A stretch of 49,872 bases of DNA from contig CAIUAO010000023.1 in the NCBI GenBank assembly GCA_903897155.1, forward strand, positions 1 through 49,872, read 5' to 3'. Each line of letters begins with the position of its first letter. Position 1 is the stretch's first letter. The translations under genes and the position numbers were made by a program. The notes beneath the pieces were generated by a model. That model saw only the letters and a program-made list of their open reading frames with translations. It did not search any database and was not told the origin of the DNA. This DNA is from an uncultured Actinomycetes bacterium. GTDB lineage: Bacteria; Actinomycetota; Actinomycetes; Nanopelagicales; Nanopelagicaceae. This document shows positions 28,492-38,572 of this stretch, one piece after another.

Positions 28492-28683
28492 CTAACGCAG
28501 GCGCTCAGGCATCTCTGGATTGTGGGCCACGATCGCCCTCCAGATCTGTCCTATCTCCATGTCGCTCTCCAGGGCCTGATTAACCGTCTTGCCCCCTAGC
28601 TCTGCATGAACGATGTCACGTGCATAGGTATCAGAATCACTGAAATACTCAGCCATCCGCGAGCGCAGTTCGGTGATTCGCAT
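28492..28683 (-). CDS. DUF3046 family protein
   Basis: This 63-residue protein matches DUF3046, an actinobacterial family usually encoded just upstream of recA. Conserved blocks are 'MRITELRSRMAEYFSD', 'YARDIVHAELGGKTVNQAL' and 'IWRAIVAHNPEMPERLR'. It looks all-helical and cytosolic; its function is unknown. AATACT six bases before the ATG is a weak leaderless-type element. It is divergent from the second MMPL gene. Confidence 0.88.
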   Translation of the reverse strand: MRITELRSRMAEYFSDSDTYARDIVHAELGGKTVNQALESDMEIGQIWRAIVAHNPEMPERLR

Positions 28684-28734
28684 AGGTCAAGTATTACCTA
28701 TGAAGGTTTTATTTGATGTTAAAAGGGGAAATGC

Positions 28735-30837
28735 ATGTTTGAGAGATTAGGCCACTTCGTAGTCCGTCGCCGTAAGGCGGTCCTCGCAGGATTTATTCTG
28801 GTGCTTGTCATTGCTGGCTCTGTCGGCTCACTAGTTTTCCCTCGCCTGAGTAGCGGTGGCTATAACAACCCAGCCAGCGCATCATCCCAAGCCCAAAAAT
28901 ATCTCACCGATACTTTCCACATTAAAGATCCCGCGATTGCAATTGTCGTAGATGCCGGCGCTCAAGGTCTCATGGACCCCACTGTTGTGGCAGATGTGCA
29001 ATCACTTGAAAGTGCCTTATCCGCAAAGCCAACAGTGACCAAGGTGCTCTCGTACTGGAATACAGGCGGTGCCGCCTCACTTGAGAGCACAGACCACCAT
29101 GCTGGTTATCTCTTCGTCTATACATCACCTGCCGACCCAACGAGTTCAACTGATTTAGCAAAGAACGTCCAAGCAGAATTTGATGGTTCATATAAATCAC
29201 TCAAGGTCTATGTGGGTGGAAGTTCAACGGTCTACTTCGCAATTAACAACAAGATCAGCAAGGACCTCGCTCTTGCTGAAGGTATCTCCATTCCTCTGAC
29301 ATTTCTGCTGCTCCTCTTTATTTTTGGAGGGCTGATCTCCTCTGCCATGCCGCTAGTTGTTGGTGTGAGCTCGATTCTTGGCACCTTCCTCGTTCTCTAC
29401 ATCATCAGCCTCTTTACAGGTGTCAGCATCTTTGCCTTGAACCTCACCACAGGTATGGGCCTTGGACTCGGTATCGATTATTCACTTCTGATTGTTAATA
29501 GATTTCGTGAAGAGCTCCACGCTGGCAATAGCGTTGAAGATTCAATAGTGAAAACAGTTGCCACCGCTGGTCGCACCGTCTTCTTCTCTGGTATCACTGT
29601 ATTTGTCACCCTTGCATCGATGATGTTCTTTCCCCTGATGTTCCTTAAGTCATTTGGATATGCCGGTATTGCAGTAGTTGCTATGGCAGTTCTTGGCGCA
29701 TTGATTCCACTTCCCGCAATCTTGGCCCTACTTGGTAGGCGCATTGATTCCTTTGTCGTAAGAAAAAGTGCCATAACTCCTAAACAAGAGGGTCGCTGGG
29801 CACAGACCGCACGCTTTGTTATGCGCAGACCGGTTGGAATTGTTGTTGTATCCCTGCTCATTCTGGGAACCCTTGCCGTCCCACTCAAAGACATTGTCTT
29901 CTCTCAAGTAGATAGCAGAGTCCTTCCAGCAAGCAATAAGGCAGCAGTTGCATCTGCAGTAAGCCTTGACAGGTTCTCTGGACAAGCAGAAAATCCAATT
30001 TATATTGTGATACCACACGCATCTAACGCGCAGAGTCAATTGCCAAGCTATGTGAGCGCAGTCAGCCACCTTCAGGGAATTGCAAGTGTGACCCAACCAG
30101 AAATAGCATCTGATTCAGCAGTATTTCAAGCAACAACATCACTTGGCGCGCGCAGCAATGCTGCCCAAGATCTGATCACAAGGCTTCGCGCATTGCCTGC
30201 GCCTACTGGCACATTAATTGGCGGTGAAGCAGCCTCCTATACCGATACACAATCTGGAATCCAGCATGCTCTTCCTTGGGCGCTTGGCTGGATTGTCATA
30301 AGCGTTCTTTTACTTCTCTTCCTCTTCACCGGCTCAATTATTTTGCCGATCAAAGCGGTCTTACTCAATGTCCTTTCATTATCGGCAACTATTGGCTTTA
30401 TTTCATGGATCTTCATCGGAGGGCATCTGGGGTGGCTGGTTGGAAAGTTCACCAACGTCGGCTCACTTGATACCGGAATGGTGATTTTGACCGCTGTAGT
30501 GACCTTCGCTTTATCTATGGATTATGAAGTCTTCTTGCTCTCTCGTATTCGCGAAGAGTATGAAAATGGTAAAGATAATCAGGATTCAGTAGCTATTGGC
30601 TTGCAGCGCTCGGCAAGAATCATCACTGCAGCTGCGCTACTTCTTGCAGTTGTCTTCGCAGCATTCCTGACAAGTGGAGTAACTAACATCAAGATCTTGG
30701 GTCTTGGCGTTGCCTTTGCTGTTCTCATTGATGCAACAATTGTTAGAGCGCTACTTGTTCCTGCTCTGATGCGTCTATTTGGAGATCTTAACTGGTGGGC
30801 ACCTAAGGCACTCAAGAGATTTACAATAAAGCATTAA
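28735..30837 (+). CDS. MMPL family RND-type transporter (second copy)
   Basis: This is a 700-residue MMPL transporter with the same two-fold layout as the protein at 2412: a first helix ('AVLAGFILVLVIAGSVGSLV'), a periplasm-equivalent domain, five clustered helices, and the repeat. Proton-relay Asp-Tyr pairs are 'GLGIDYSLLI' and 'ALSMDYEVFL', each followed by 'R.REE'. It is therefore probably a proton-driven exporter of a lipid or hydrophobic compound. AAAAGGGG before the ATG is a good Shine-Dalgarno sequence. A TetR regulator lies convergent, six bases after the stop, and could control it. Confidence 0.9.
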   Translation: MFERLGHFVVRRRKAVLAGFILVLVIAGSVGSLVFPRLSSGGYNNPASASSQAQKYLTDTFHIKDPAIAIVVDAGAQGLMDPTVVADVQSLESALSAKPTVTKVLSYWNTGGAASLESTDHHAGYLFVYTSPADPTSSTDLAKNVQAEFDGSYKSLKVYVGGSSTVYFAINNKISKDLALAEGISIPLTFLLLLFIFGGLISSAMPLVVGVSSILGTFLVLYIISLFTGVSIFALNLTTGMGLGLGIDYSLLIVNRFREELHAGNSVEDSIVKTVATAGRTVFFSGITVFVTLASMMFFPLMFLKSFGYAGIAVVAMAVLGALIPLPAILALLGRRIDSFVVRKSAITPKQEGRWAQTARFVMRRPVGIVVVSLLILGTLAVPLKDIVFSQVDSRVLPASNKAAVASAVSLDRFSGQAENPIYIVIPHASNAQSQLPSYVSAVSHLQGIASVTQPEIASDSAVFQATTSLGARSNAAQDLITRLRALPAPTGTLIGGEAASYTDTQSGIQHALPWALGWIVISVLLLLFLFTGSIILPIKAVLLNVLSLSATIGFISWIFIGGHLGWLVGKFTNVGSLDTGMVILTAVVTFALSMDYEVFLLSRIREEYENGKDNQDSVAIGLQRSARIITAAALLLAVVFAAFLTSGVTNIKILGLGVAFAVLIDATIVRALLVPALMRLFGDLNWWAPKALKRFTIKH

Positions 30838-30843
30838 AAATAA

Positions 30844-31329
30844 TTAAAGCGTGCGCGCCATCTGATCTGCCTGCTTGGCACTTTCTGTTGGCGCAAGGGG
30901 TGAAGCAATTTGGCCGATGAGCCAATGCAAGACAACGCCATGTGACTCACCAAATAATGACTCCAGTGAGCTCTGCGCCAACTTCCATAGCGGGTGTTCT
31001 GTGACTGTTACAAACTTAGCAATATCAAGGGGGTCGCTCTGAATCATCTTGGCAAGTGCAGGATCTTTAGAGATCTCAGTAGATAAGACATAAAGTGCAT
31101 CGCGCTTTGTTGGCGCATGCATCGCAAGTTCGGCTAACCGTTGAATTTCAGATTCAACAAGACAGAGCATCATCTCTTCTTTATCGCTGAAGTGGTTATA
31201 GACAGTTGCCCGGGAGACTTCAGCCTTTTCGGCTATGTCGAGCATATTTGATTCGTATGAGCCAACTTGGGCTATAACAACTTTCGCGCCAGAAAGAATT
31301 GAACTACGTGATCTTTGATGGGTTGCCAT
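30844..31329 (-). CDS. TetR family transcriptional regulator
   Basis: This 161-residue protein has the TetR DNA-binding domain: 'DIAEKAEVSRATVYNHFSDKEEM' at about residues 32-54 is the helix-turn-helix plus the following helix. The C-terminal ligand-binding part is short compared with typical TetR proteins (about 190-210) and not recognisable by sequence. It is convergent with the MMPL gene; TetR repressors often control neighbouring exporters, so such a link is plausible but inferred. Confidence 0.85.
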   Translation of the reverse strand: MATHQRSRSSILSGAKVVIAQVGSYESNMLDIAEKAEVSRATVYNHFSDKEEMMLCLVESEIQRLAELAMHAPTKRDALYVLSTEISKDPALAKMIQSDPLDIAKFVTVTEHPLWKLAQSSLESLFGESHGVVLHWLIGQIASPLAPTESAKQADQMARTL

Positions 31330-31366
31330 TTGGCGGGCGTATATCTGCGGTGTGGTCGAATCTGCC

Positions 31367-31636
31367 TTATGCAGCGTCGTCCACCACGCTCAAAGTTGGC
31401 GCCTCTTGGCTCATTACCTGATGAGCAACTGATGAAAGAACTTCACCGAGAGAAATATCAAGAGCAGCGGTAATCGCGTGAAGAAGTTCAGATGATGCTT
31501 CTTTTTGACCACGTTCTACTTCTGAAAGATAACCCAAAGACACTCGCGCACTCTTTGCGACATCGCGAAGTGTGCGACCTTGTGCAATACGAGAAGCACG
31601 CAAGGTTGCGCCAATGTGGGTACGAAGAAGAATCAC
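31367..31636 (-). CDS. clgR: ClgR-like XRE family transcriptional regulator
   Basis: This 89-residue helix-turn-helix protein matches ClgR, the actinobacterial activator of clp protease and recX/stress genes. The signature '[33 protein letters not shown]' region (for example '[19 protein letters not shown]') is almost fully conserved in the family. The location downstream of pgsA and cinA and near recA matches the gene order in mycobacteria and corynebacteria. The GTG start overlaps the cinA stop by four bases. Confidence 0.88.
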   Translation of the reverse strand: MILLRTHIGATLRASRIAQGRTLRDVAKSARVSLGYLSEVERGQKEASSELLHAITAALDISLGEVLSSVAHQVMSQEAPTLSVVDDAA

Positions 31637-32109
31637 GGGATAAGGATACGCGTAAATGCGGCTAATGCGCTTTGAATTGTTGCGTGGCGAATATCTTCAC
31701 GCGTGCCAGATAGTGCCAAGCAGAGGGTAACCGGCCCTTTTTTACTATCTATGGCCACCCAGACCGTTCCTGCCTTCTGCCCGTAGGCCTTGCCTGGTCC
31801 TGCGACCCCCGTTGTAGCAATCGCGTAATCACTACCAAATTGCTTACGAACGCTCTGCGCCATGGCAATTGCAACTTCCTCTGATACAGCGGTGTGCTTT
31901 GTCAGTATTCGCTTGGCAATATCTAGAAACTTTGTTTTTGATTGATCACTATATGTAATGAGCCCGCCAAGAAAGACGAGGGATGAACCAGGAACACTTG
32001 TTATTGCCGCCCCGAGTCCCCCACCAGTAATTGATTCAGCTGTAACAAGAGTCATCTTCTTGCGCTTTAAACGCTTAACAACATCTTCGGCTAGTGGAAA
32101 ATTGCTCAT
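31633..32109 (-). CDS. cinA: CinA C-terminal-domain protein (PncC-type nicotinamide-nucleotide amidohydrolase)
   Basis: This 158-residue protein is the stand-alone CinA C-terminal domain, which deamidates NMN to NaMN in NAD recycling. Recognisable are '[18 protein letters not shown]', '[17 protein letters not shown]', '[26 protein letters not shown]' (gap marks a Val). The N-terminal MoCF-like domain found in long CinA proteins is absent. It overlaps pgsA and clgR by four bases on each side. Confidence 0.92.
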   Translation of the reverse strand: MSNFPLAEDVVKRLKRKKMTLVTAESITGGGLGAAITSVPGSSLVFLGGLITYSDQSKTKFLDIAKRILTKHTAVSEEVAIAMAQSVRKQFGSDYAIATTGVAGPGKAYGQKAGTVWVAIDSKKGPVTLCLALSGTREDIRHATIQSALAAFTRILIP

Positions 32110-32651
32110 TTTTTGATCGCTTTGCTGAAATAGTCATAACCTGTAATAAGTGTGATGATGACTGTGGCTGCCATGAAGATATTGCGGGGCAATTCCAACC
32201 AATGTGGCAGCGGCAATACATAAAAGCCAATACCAAATCCCTGCATGAGTGTCTTGAGCTTGCCGCCTTTACTAGCCGGGATCACTCCCCCACGAATAAC
32301 AGCAAGGCGCAGAACTGTCACTGCAACCTCACGGAACAAGATCACAATTGTTACCCACCACCAGAGCCGACCCTGAATCGAAAGGCCAATCATGGCTGTT
32401 CCGATTGCTGCTTTATCTGCGACAGGATCAAGGAAGGTGCCAAAGCTTGTTACTTGATTACGCGCACGAGCCAGCTTGCCATCCATAAGGTCGGTCAGAC
32501 CAACACAGAAAAATCCGCACCAAGCGATGATTCGCCACGTTGAGTCATTGCCACCGTTTTTAAATAATGCGTAGGCACAAAATGGAAGAGCAAGGAGTCT
32601 GAGAACTGTCAGCGAGTTTGGAAGATTTACTGTTCTAGGACCGGTGCTCAT
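32106..32651 (-). CDS. pgsA: CDP-alcohol phosphatidyltransferase, PgsA type
   Basis: This membrane enzyme makes phosphatidylglycerol phosphate (or a related phospholipid) from CDP-diacylglycerol. The eight-residue family motif D-x2-D-G-x2-A-R-x8-G-x3-D-x3-D is intact: 'DLMDGKLARARNQVTSFGTF' continuing to 'LDPVADK'. The 181 residues hold about six helices. The gene order pgsA-cinA-clgR is conserved in Actinobacteria. TATCAT lies seven bases before the ATG, a leaderless-type promoter with one base more spacing than the others. Confidence 0.93.
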   Translation of the reverse strand: MSTGPRTVNLPNSLTVLRLLALPFCAYALFKNGGNDSTWRIIAWCGFFCVGLTDLMDGKLARARNQVTSFGTFLDPVADKAAIGTAMIGLSIQGRLWWWVTIVILFREVAVTVLRLAVIRGGVIPASKGGKLKTLMQGFGIGFYVLPLPHWLELPRNIFMAATVIITLITGYDYFSKAIKK

Positions 32652-32658
32652 TCACACC

Positions 32659-32664
32659 ATGATA
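32659..32664 (-). promoter_or_regulatory. Leaderless-type -10 element for pgsA (N7 spacing)
   Basis: TATCAT on the minus strand, seven bases before the ATG at 32651. No Shine-Dalgarno sequence is present. Confidence 0.45.
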
Positions 32665-32709
32665 CGCGCTTAGATTTGAAATACCTGCCAAGAAGAGAAA
32701 AGTGTGAAC

Positions 32710-33438
32710 TTATCCTTGGGATGAACTGCCAGGACCGAACTGTAGGTGAACAACTTCACCTAGCGCCCCTGGAGATCCTGCATCTTTTCCATTGACGTTC
32801 AAATTCACTGCTCCAGCATTACCGACAACGACATTGAGCTGTTGACTGTCGTTAAAACTTTGTGTCTGACCTTGAGTGAGCTGACCACTGAAAACTTGAT
32901 TCCCATTGCTATCTGTCACACCGACCCACGTCTTTCCATTGACTGCTGTCACTACAACAGATGTCGCTGAAGTCTTGGTCGCCACTGCAGTGTTAGGTGT
33001 GACAACTGGCGCCTGGCTAGCAGCCCCTGCAGACTTCTTGACTGAATTAGATGTGTGCATAAATGACATTCCAGTTGGAACAAGAACAAAAAGAGCAACA
33101 ATTGCAGCCGCTACATAAGCCATAGTCTTGTAAGAAATACTCATCTTCTCACGCTTGATCTGCGTGACGTTGTTTTCTTGGAGTAGATCAATCATCGGGC
33201 GATCTTCTTCGTCAACTGTTTGATTGAATTCCTCGATCAAAAGTTCTGGGTTTGCCTTGATGACTCGCGCAATACTACGGATATGACCACGTGCATAAGC
33301 GGTTCCACCAGATGAAATAAAATTTTCTGCTTCTAAATCTTGAAGCACACGTTCACGAATATTTGTGCGTTTAGCAACATCGTCAATAGACAAGCCAGCA
33401 GATTCGCGGGCCTGACGGAGAAGAATTCCTATTGACAT
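32710..33438 (-). CDS. RodZ-like helix-turn-helix membrane protein
   Basis: This 242-residue protein has the RodZ layout: an N-terminal HTH_25-type domain ('GLSIDDVAKRTNIRERVLQDLE', about residues 15-36), a transmembrane helix ('TMAYVAAAIVALFVLVPTG', about 105-123) and a C-terminal extracytoplasmic DUF4115-type domain ('TSVVVTAVNGKTWVGVTDSN' onward). In rods, RodZ links MreB to the membrane; here a role in cell shape is inferred. A Ser/Ala/Val/Thr linker joins helix and outer domain. GAGG six bases before the ATG is the ribosome-binding site. Confidence 0.85.
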   Translation of the reverse strand: MSIGILLRQARESAGLSIDDVAKRTNIRERVLQDLEAENFISSGGTAYARGHIRSIARVIKANPELLIEEFNQTVDEEDRPMIDLLQENNVTQIKREKMSISYKTMAYVAAAIVALFVLVPTGMSFMHTSNSVKKSAGAASQAPVVTPNTAVATKTSATSVVVTAVNGKTWVGVTDSNGNQVFSGQLTQGQTQSFNDSQQLNVVVGNAGAVNLNVNGKDAGSPGALGEVVHLQFGPGSSSQG

Positions 33439-33550
33439 TCATACCTCAATAAAACTTAGGGGAACAAACTTGCAGGGCTTAATGGTAAGGCAGGTTAAGG
33501 CTTACGAACAAGCCGGGCAGATGAATATCAGATTAACCACCCGTAACTTC

Positions 33551-33567
33551 ACCCCCGAATGGGGGGC
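33551..33567 (-). terminator. GC-rich hairpin after ftsK
   Basis: CCCCC-GAAT-GGGGG forms a compact stem directly downstream of the ftsK stop. There is no U-tract, so termination is plausible but unproven; many actinobacterial terminators are of this U-poor type. Confidence 0.4.
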
Positions 33568-33573
33568 ACTCGC

Positions 33574-35907
33574 CTAGATGTTGCCTTGGATCGACTCCAG
33601 CACATCTGGCATCTGCTCGGCGGTGATCAAAACTGTTCTGGCCTTTGAGCCTTCAGATGGGCCAACAATCCCGCGGCTCTCCATGAGATCCATCAATCGA
33701 CCTGCTTTAGCAAAACCAACACGTAGTTTGCGTTGCAACATTGATGTTGAACCAAACTGAGTAGAAACAACTAATTGAATTGCTTGAACAAGAAGGTCTA
33801 AATCATCACCAATATCATTTTCAATAACTTTACTTACCGCTGGCGCATTAATGTCGATGCGATAAACCGGTTGAAGCTGAGCCTTTACATGGTTAACAAT
33901 TGCTTCAGTTTCTCGCTCTGAAACATATGCGCCTTGAATACGAACTGCCTTACTTGCCCCCATTGGTAAGAAGAGCCCATCTCCTTGTCCAACTAGCTTT
34001 TCTGCTCCCGGTGTATCCAAGATAACTCTGGAATCAGCAAGGCTTGATGTAGCAAATGAAAGGCGAGAAGGGACGTTCGCTTTAATAAGTCCTGTAACAA
34101 TGTCCACACTCGGACGCTGAGTTGCAATCACTAGATGAATGCCTGCGGCGCGGGCCAGTTGCGTAATACGCACAATACTTTCTTCAACCTCTCGGGCTGC
34201 AACCATCATGAGGTCTGCTAACTCATCGATAATCACAAGTAAATACGGATATGGCTCTAGAACTCTCTCACTGCCATCTGGTGGGGTGATCTTCCCGGCG
34301 CGCACTGCTTTATTAAAGTCATCAATGTGGCGGAAACCAAAGTGTGAAAGATCATCGTAACGCTGGTCCATCTCTCGAACTACCCATGCAAGAACATCTG
34401 CCGCTTTCTTAGGGTTAGTAATAATTGGCGCAATTAAGTGTGGAATACCTTCATAGCTTGTGAGCTCTACTCGCTTAGGGTCGATCATCACCAGACGAAC
34501 TTCATCTGGAGTTGCCCTCATTAATATCGAGACAACCAGTGAATTAATCATCGAAGATTTACCTGCACCGGTTGCTCCAGCAACAAGCAAGTGAGGCATC
34601 TTGGCAAGGTTGGCGCAAATAAAATTACCTTCGACATCTTTACCTAATGCAATCACCATGGGGTGTGCTTCATTTGTGGCAACAGCAGAACGCAAGACAT
34701 CACCTAACGCAACTATTTCACGATCTGTATTTGGTATTTCAATACCTACCGCAGATTTACCAGGAATAGGAGAAAGAATTCTCACGTCCCCACTTGCAAC
34801 TGCGTATGAAATATTCTTTGAAAGAGCAGAGATGGCTTCAACCTTCACGCCTGCTGCAAGTTCAACTTCATAACGAGTAACAGTTGGCCCACGCATAAAT
34901 CCAGTAACAGTGGCGTCAACCCCAAATTGCTCAAATACCTGGCCTAGGGCTGCGACAACAATTTCATTTGCTTTTGATTTTGCTTTTGTTGCAGGTCCTG
35001 CTCGAAGTAAATCCATCGAGGGCAAAATGTATGGCGTATCTGCAGTCAAAATCATCTGATGCGCAGGATGTGATTGCGTAGTTTTGGTGACAAAAGTCGG
35101 CTCACGCCTGAGAGCTACTGTTTCATCTGAAGCGTACTCTTCCTCAATATCTTCTTCTGGCTCTTCCTCATCATCATGAAATTCTTGAACGAGAGGAGTT
35201 TCAAAGGGAGGCGTATCGCTTATTTCAAAGTCCTGATCTACCGCTGGCTTTCTTGCTTTGCTTGCAAAAGCACGAGTTCCTCGAAAAAGTGCAGCAACTT
35301 TGCCAAAGACATCAGAAACGGGAGTTGCTGTAACGATTAACAGGGAGAAGAAGAGAATAATAAAAAGAATTGGTATTGCCAGAATCGAAGTAACTAGCGC
35401 AACTAGAGGCGTAGCAACGCCGTAACCAATCCAGCCACCACCACCTTGTATTGCACTCTTCCCAGTATCTCCTACCGATCCATTAAATACATGAGCAAGC
35501 CCAGTGAGTGAAACAAGAAGAAGCAATGTGCCAATTGTTATGCGCCCAGTTGCCCTACCTTCTTGAGGAGCCCTGAAGAGACGAATAGCAAAATAAATGA
35601 AAATTACCGGAGCAAGGAAAGCAAGGCGGCCAAAAGTTCCAAGCAGGAATGCAGTTAAAGCTCGCCCAACAATATTGTTGAGATGAAACCAACTTCCTGA
35701 AGCTGCAAGAATTGAGAGAACGACAAGAAAGAAGGCGAAACCATCTCGCTGATGGGCTTCATCTAGTTCTTTGGCTTGTCTAAAAACAAACCTAATTGCA
35801 CTTCCAATTACCTTCGCTACAAAGCGCCAGAGCGCAGCAAGCCCACGGATAACCCCAGCAATGAGTGAAGGTTTTTTCCCAGACTTAGCGCTTTTACGTT
35901 TTGCCAT
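33574..35907 (-). CDS. ftsK: DNA translocase FtsK
   Basis: FtsK pumps chromosomal DNA through the division septum and activates XerCD recombination. The 777 residues contain four N-terminal helices (about residues 55-190), a short acidic linker ('[19 protein letters not shown]'), the RecA-like motor with Walker A 'GATGAGKSS' and Walker B '[15 protein letters not shown]', and the C-terminal gamma winged helix ('[20 protein letters not shown]') that reads KOPS-type sequences. The linker is short. A TAGTCT hexamer nine bases before the ATG suggests a near-leaderless start. Confidence 0.97.
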   Translation of the reverse strand: MAKRKSAKSGKKPSLIAGVIRGLAALWRFVAKVIGSAIRFVFRQAKELDEAHQRDGFAFFLVVLSILAASGSWFHLNNIVGRALTAFLLGTFGRLAFLAPVIFIYFAIRLFRAPQEGRATGRITIGTLLLLVSLTGLAHVFNGSVGDTGKSAIQGGGGWIGYGVATPLVALVTSILAIPILFIILFFSLLIVTATPVSDVFGKVAALFRGTRAFASKARKPAVDQDFEISDTPPFETPLVQEFHDDEEEPEEDIEEEYASDETVALRREPTFVTKTTQSHPAHQMILTADTPYILPSMDLLRAGPATKAKSKANEIVVAALGQVFEQFGVDATVTGFMRGPTVTRYEVELAAGVKVEAISALSKNISYAVASGDVRILSPIPGKSAVGIEIPNTDREIVALGDVLRSAVATNEAHPMVIALGKDVEGNFICANLAKMPHLLVAGATGAGKSSMINSLVVSILMRATPDEVRLVMIDPKRVELTSYEGIPHLIAPIITNPKKAADVLAWVVREMDQRYDDLSHFGFRHIDDFNKAVRAGKITPPDGSERVLEPYPYLLVIIDELADLMMVAAREVEESIVRITQLARAAGIHLVIATQRPSVDIVTGLIKANVPSRLSFATSSLADSRVILDTPGAEKLVGQGDGLFLPMGASKAVRIQGAYVSERETEAIVNHVKAQLQPVYRIDINAPAVSKVIENDIGDDLDLLVQAIQLVVSTQFGSTSMLQRKLRVGFAKAGRLMDLMESRGIVGPSEGSKARTVLITAEQMPDVLESIQGNI

Positions 35908-35957
35908 GATAGGTAAAGACTAAAGAATCACTAGAGAGTATGCCCAAAGGCGCGCCG

Positions 35958-37640
35958 TTAAACCTCAATAACTACAGGAACAATCATTGGCTTACGGCGG
36001 TGTTCTTCCCCGACCCAAGTACCAACAGTTCGGCGCACAACTTGTGAAAGTTGGTGTGTTCCATTTATTCCACCACTAACAGCAGTTGCAAGTGCTTTCT
36101 CAATCATGCCTTTTACTTCATCGAAGAGGCGTTGATCTTCTGTGAATCCACGGGCATGAATATCTGGGCCTGCAACGATTTTCCCACTTTGTGAGTCAAT
36201 CACAACAACAACGGAAATAAATCCCTCTTCCCCTAAAATTCTACGATCTTTCAGAGAACTCTCTGTAATTTCACCAATGCTCTGCCCATCAACATATACA
36301 AAGCCACATGGAACAGCACCAGCTATATCTGCATAACCATCATGCATATCAACAACAATTCCATTATCGACAACAATCGTATTTGTGCGAGCCACGCCTG
36401 TCTTGATGGCAAGTTCTGCATTTGCCCGCAAGTGACGCCATTCACCGTGAACTGGCATAACGTTCTTTGGCTTCACAATGTTGTAACAGTACAAAAGCTC
36501 GCCAGCTGCTGCATGGCCTGAAACGTGCACCATCGCATTTCCTTTATGAACCACATCTGCGCCAAAACGAGTAAGTTCATTTATAACTCTATAGACAGGG
36601 TTCTCGTTGCCTGGAATAAGAGAGGATGCAAGAATTACTGTGTCACCTTTGCCAACGCGGATCTGATGATCACCATTTGCCATCCGGGAAAGCGCAGCAA
36701 GTGGCTCCCCTTGTGACCCCGTACAAATCAAAACAACCTTGTCACCAAATTCTTCAATATTTTTAGAATCAACAATCAGACCTTTAGGCACATCTAAGTA
36801 ACCTAAATCCTGCGCAAGTTTCATATTGCGCACCATGCTTCGCCCAACAAAAGCAACTTTACGATCATGGGCAAGTGCAATATTTAATACTTGCTGAATA
36901 CGGTGCACGTGCGAAGCAAATGAAGCAACAATGACGCGGCGCGGTGTTGCACTAAAAACACGATCGAGAACAGGCATGATCTCGCGCTCTGAGGTTGTAA
37001 ATCCAGGTACATCTGCGTTGGTGGAATCCACCATAAACAAATCAACACCTTCTGCGCCCAATTTGGCAAAGGTAGGTAGATCAGTTACTCGGCCATCAAG
37101 TGGCAACTGGTCCATCTTAAAATCACCTGTGTGTAAAACCAGACCAGCTTCTGTGCGAATTGCTATAGCAAGTGCGTCAGGAATTGAGTGGTTAACTGCA
37201 ACAAATTCCAATTCAAATGGTCCAAACTTTTGAATCATCCCAGCTTTAACTTCAACTAGGGGCGCAGTGATGCGGCGCTCTTTAAGCTTTGCCTCAGTAA
37301 ATGCGAGTGTAAGTTTTGATCCAACAACAGGAATATCTGCGCGCTCTTTGAGCAAGTATGGAACAGCTCCAATGTGGTCTTCGTGGCCGTGTGTCAGAGC
37401 AATCGCAACAACATCGCCAAGGCGCTCACGAATATAAGAAAAATCGGGAAGGATGAGATCAATTCCGGGTTGGTTTTCTTCTGGAAATAAAACACCGCAG
37501 TCAACAACAAGTAACTTTCCGTCATACTCAAAGACGGTCATATTGCGACCAATTTCACCGAGCCCGCCAAGGGCAACGATGCGAAGAGTTTTAGGAGCTA
37601 ATTTTGCTGGGTAGGGTAAATCGGGATGAGGATGATTCAT
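35958..37640 (-). CDS. rnj: Ribonuclease J
   Basis: RNase J is a metallo-beta-lactamase/beta-CASP nuclease with 5'-3' exo- and endonuclease activity in RNA processing and decay. The zinc-binding motif 'THGHEDHIGAVPYL' has H84, H86, D88 and H89; 'VHVSGHAAAGELLY' and 'VMPVHGEWRHLRANAELA' are beta-CASP motifs. At 560 residues it is full length. Its ATG shares one base with the dapA stop (TAATG); the dapA-rnj pair is conserved in Actinobacteria. Confidence 0.97.
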   Translation of the reverse strand: MNHPHPDLPYPAKLAPKTLRIVALGGLGEIGRNMTVFEYDGKLLVVDCGVLFPEENQPGIDLILPDFSYIRERLGDVVAIALTHGHEDHIGAVPYLLKERADIPVVGSKLTLAFTEAKLKERRITAPLVEVKAGMIQKFGPFELEFVAVNHSIPDALAIAIRTEAGLVLHTGDFKMDQLPLDGRVTDLPTFAKLGAEGVDLFMVDSTNADVPGFTTSEREIMPVLDRVFSATPRRVIVASFASHVHRIQQVLNIALAHDRKVAFVGRSMVRNMKLAQDLGYLDVPKGLIVDSKNIEEFGDKVVLICTGSQGEPLAALSRMANGDHQIRVGKGDTVILASSLIPGNENPVYRVINELTRFGADVVHKGNAMVHVSGHAAAGELLYCYNIVKPKNVMPVHGEWRHLRANAELAIKTGVARTNTIVVDNGIVVDMHDGYADIAGAVPCGFVYVDGQSIGEITESSLKDRRILGEEGFISVVVVIDSQSGKIVAGPDIHARGFTEDQRLFDEVKGMIEKALATAVSGGINGTHQLSQVVRRTVGTWVGEEHRRKPMIVPVVIEV

Positions 37641-38554
37641 TAGTTAAGTTTTACTCCGCCTTGTCGTAGATCCTCCCGCAATTGCGCAATCTGCGCTTCG
37701 GTGGCATCGACAAGGGGCAAACGAGTAAATCCGCCTGGTAGGCCAAGCATATTTAATGCCGCCTTAGTCAATATCGCACCCTGGGTGCGGAAGGTTCCGG
37801 TAAATACCGGCAATAGTTCTTGGTGAATCTCAAGTGCACGTTTTGTATTTCCAGCAAACCAAGCATCAATCATCTCTCGGAGTTGCTTGCCCACTACATG
37901 CCCACAGACTGAAACAAAGCCGACTGCCCCAACAGATAACAGTGGCAAATTCAAAATGTCATCGCCTGAATAAACAGGAAGACCTGTCCTTTTTATAACC
38001 CACGAAGTTGCTCCAGGGTTTCCTTTCGCATCTTTGAGCGCCACGATGTTCTTGACTTCAGCAAGCCTGCAAATAGTGTCTGTCTCAATCTCAGCACCTG
38101 TACGACCAGGGATGTCATACATCATGATCGGAAGATCTGTCGCTGCTGCAGTTGCGCGAAAGTGCGCTTCAATTCCAGCCTGAGGTGGCTTGTTGTAATA
38201 AGGAGTAACAATCAAAAGTCCATCGGCGCCAACTTCAGCACAACGCTTTGCCTGTTCAACCGTATAAGCAGTTTCATTATCACCTGCTCCTGAAAGTACT
38301 TTTACTTTAGAACCAACTGTGCTCTTGACTACTTTAATAATCTCTAATTTTTCAGAAGTCTTTGTAGTCGGAGCCTCGCCCGTAGTTCCATTAACAGCAA
38401 TTGCATCATGGCCAGAATCCGCTAAATGTTGAGCGATCTTTGCCACGCCATCCCAATCGATCTCCCCGCTTTTGTTGAAGGGGGTGATCATTGCCGTAAT
38501 CAGCCGACCAAAGGGCGGCTTAATATCAGTATGGGTGGTGCCAGTTGAGGACAT
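37640..38554 (-). CDS. dapA: 4-hydroxy-tetrahydrodipicolinate synthase
   Basis: DapA condenses pyruvate with aspartate semialdehyde, the first committed step of the diaminopimelate/lysine pathway. The Schiff-base lysine is K174 in 'NIVALKDAKG', Y146 in 'MMYDIPGRTG' is the proton relay, and 'VNGTTGE' binds substrate. The 304-residue length is normal. TAGGGT lies six bases before the ATG, so dapA probably has its own leaderless promoter in the 18-base gap after thyX. dapB and dapF are also in this window. Confidence 0.97.
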   Translation of the reverse strand: MSSTGTTHTDIKPPFGRLITAMITPFNKSGEIDWDGVAKIAQHLADSGHDAIAVNGTTGEAPTTKTSEKLEIIKVVKSTVGSKVKVLSGAGDNETAYTVEQAKRCAEVGADGLLIVTPYYNKPPQAGIEAHFRATAAATDLPIMMYDIPGRTGAEIETDTICRLAEVKNIVALKDAKGNPGATSWVIKRTGLPVYSGDDILNLPLLSVGAVGFVSVCGHVVGKQLREMIDAWFAGNTKRALEIHQELLPVFTGTFRTQGAILTKAALNMLGLPGGFTRLPLVDATEAQIAQLREDLRQGGVKLN

Positions 38555-38560
38555 GGTGTA

Positions 38561-38566
38561 ACCCTA
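38561..38566 (-). promoter_or_regulatory. Leaderless-type -10 element for dapA
   Basis: TAGGGT on the minus strand, then TACACC, then ATG at 38554. The same hexamer and distance occur before thyX. Confidence 0.55.
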
Positions 38567-38572
38567 TCGTGA

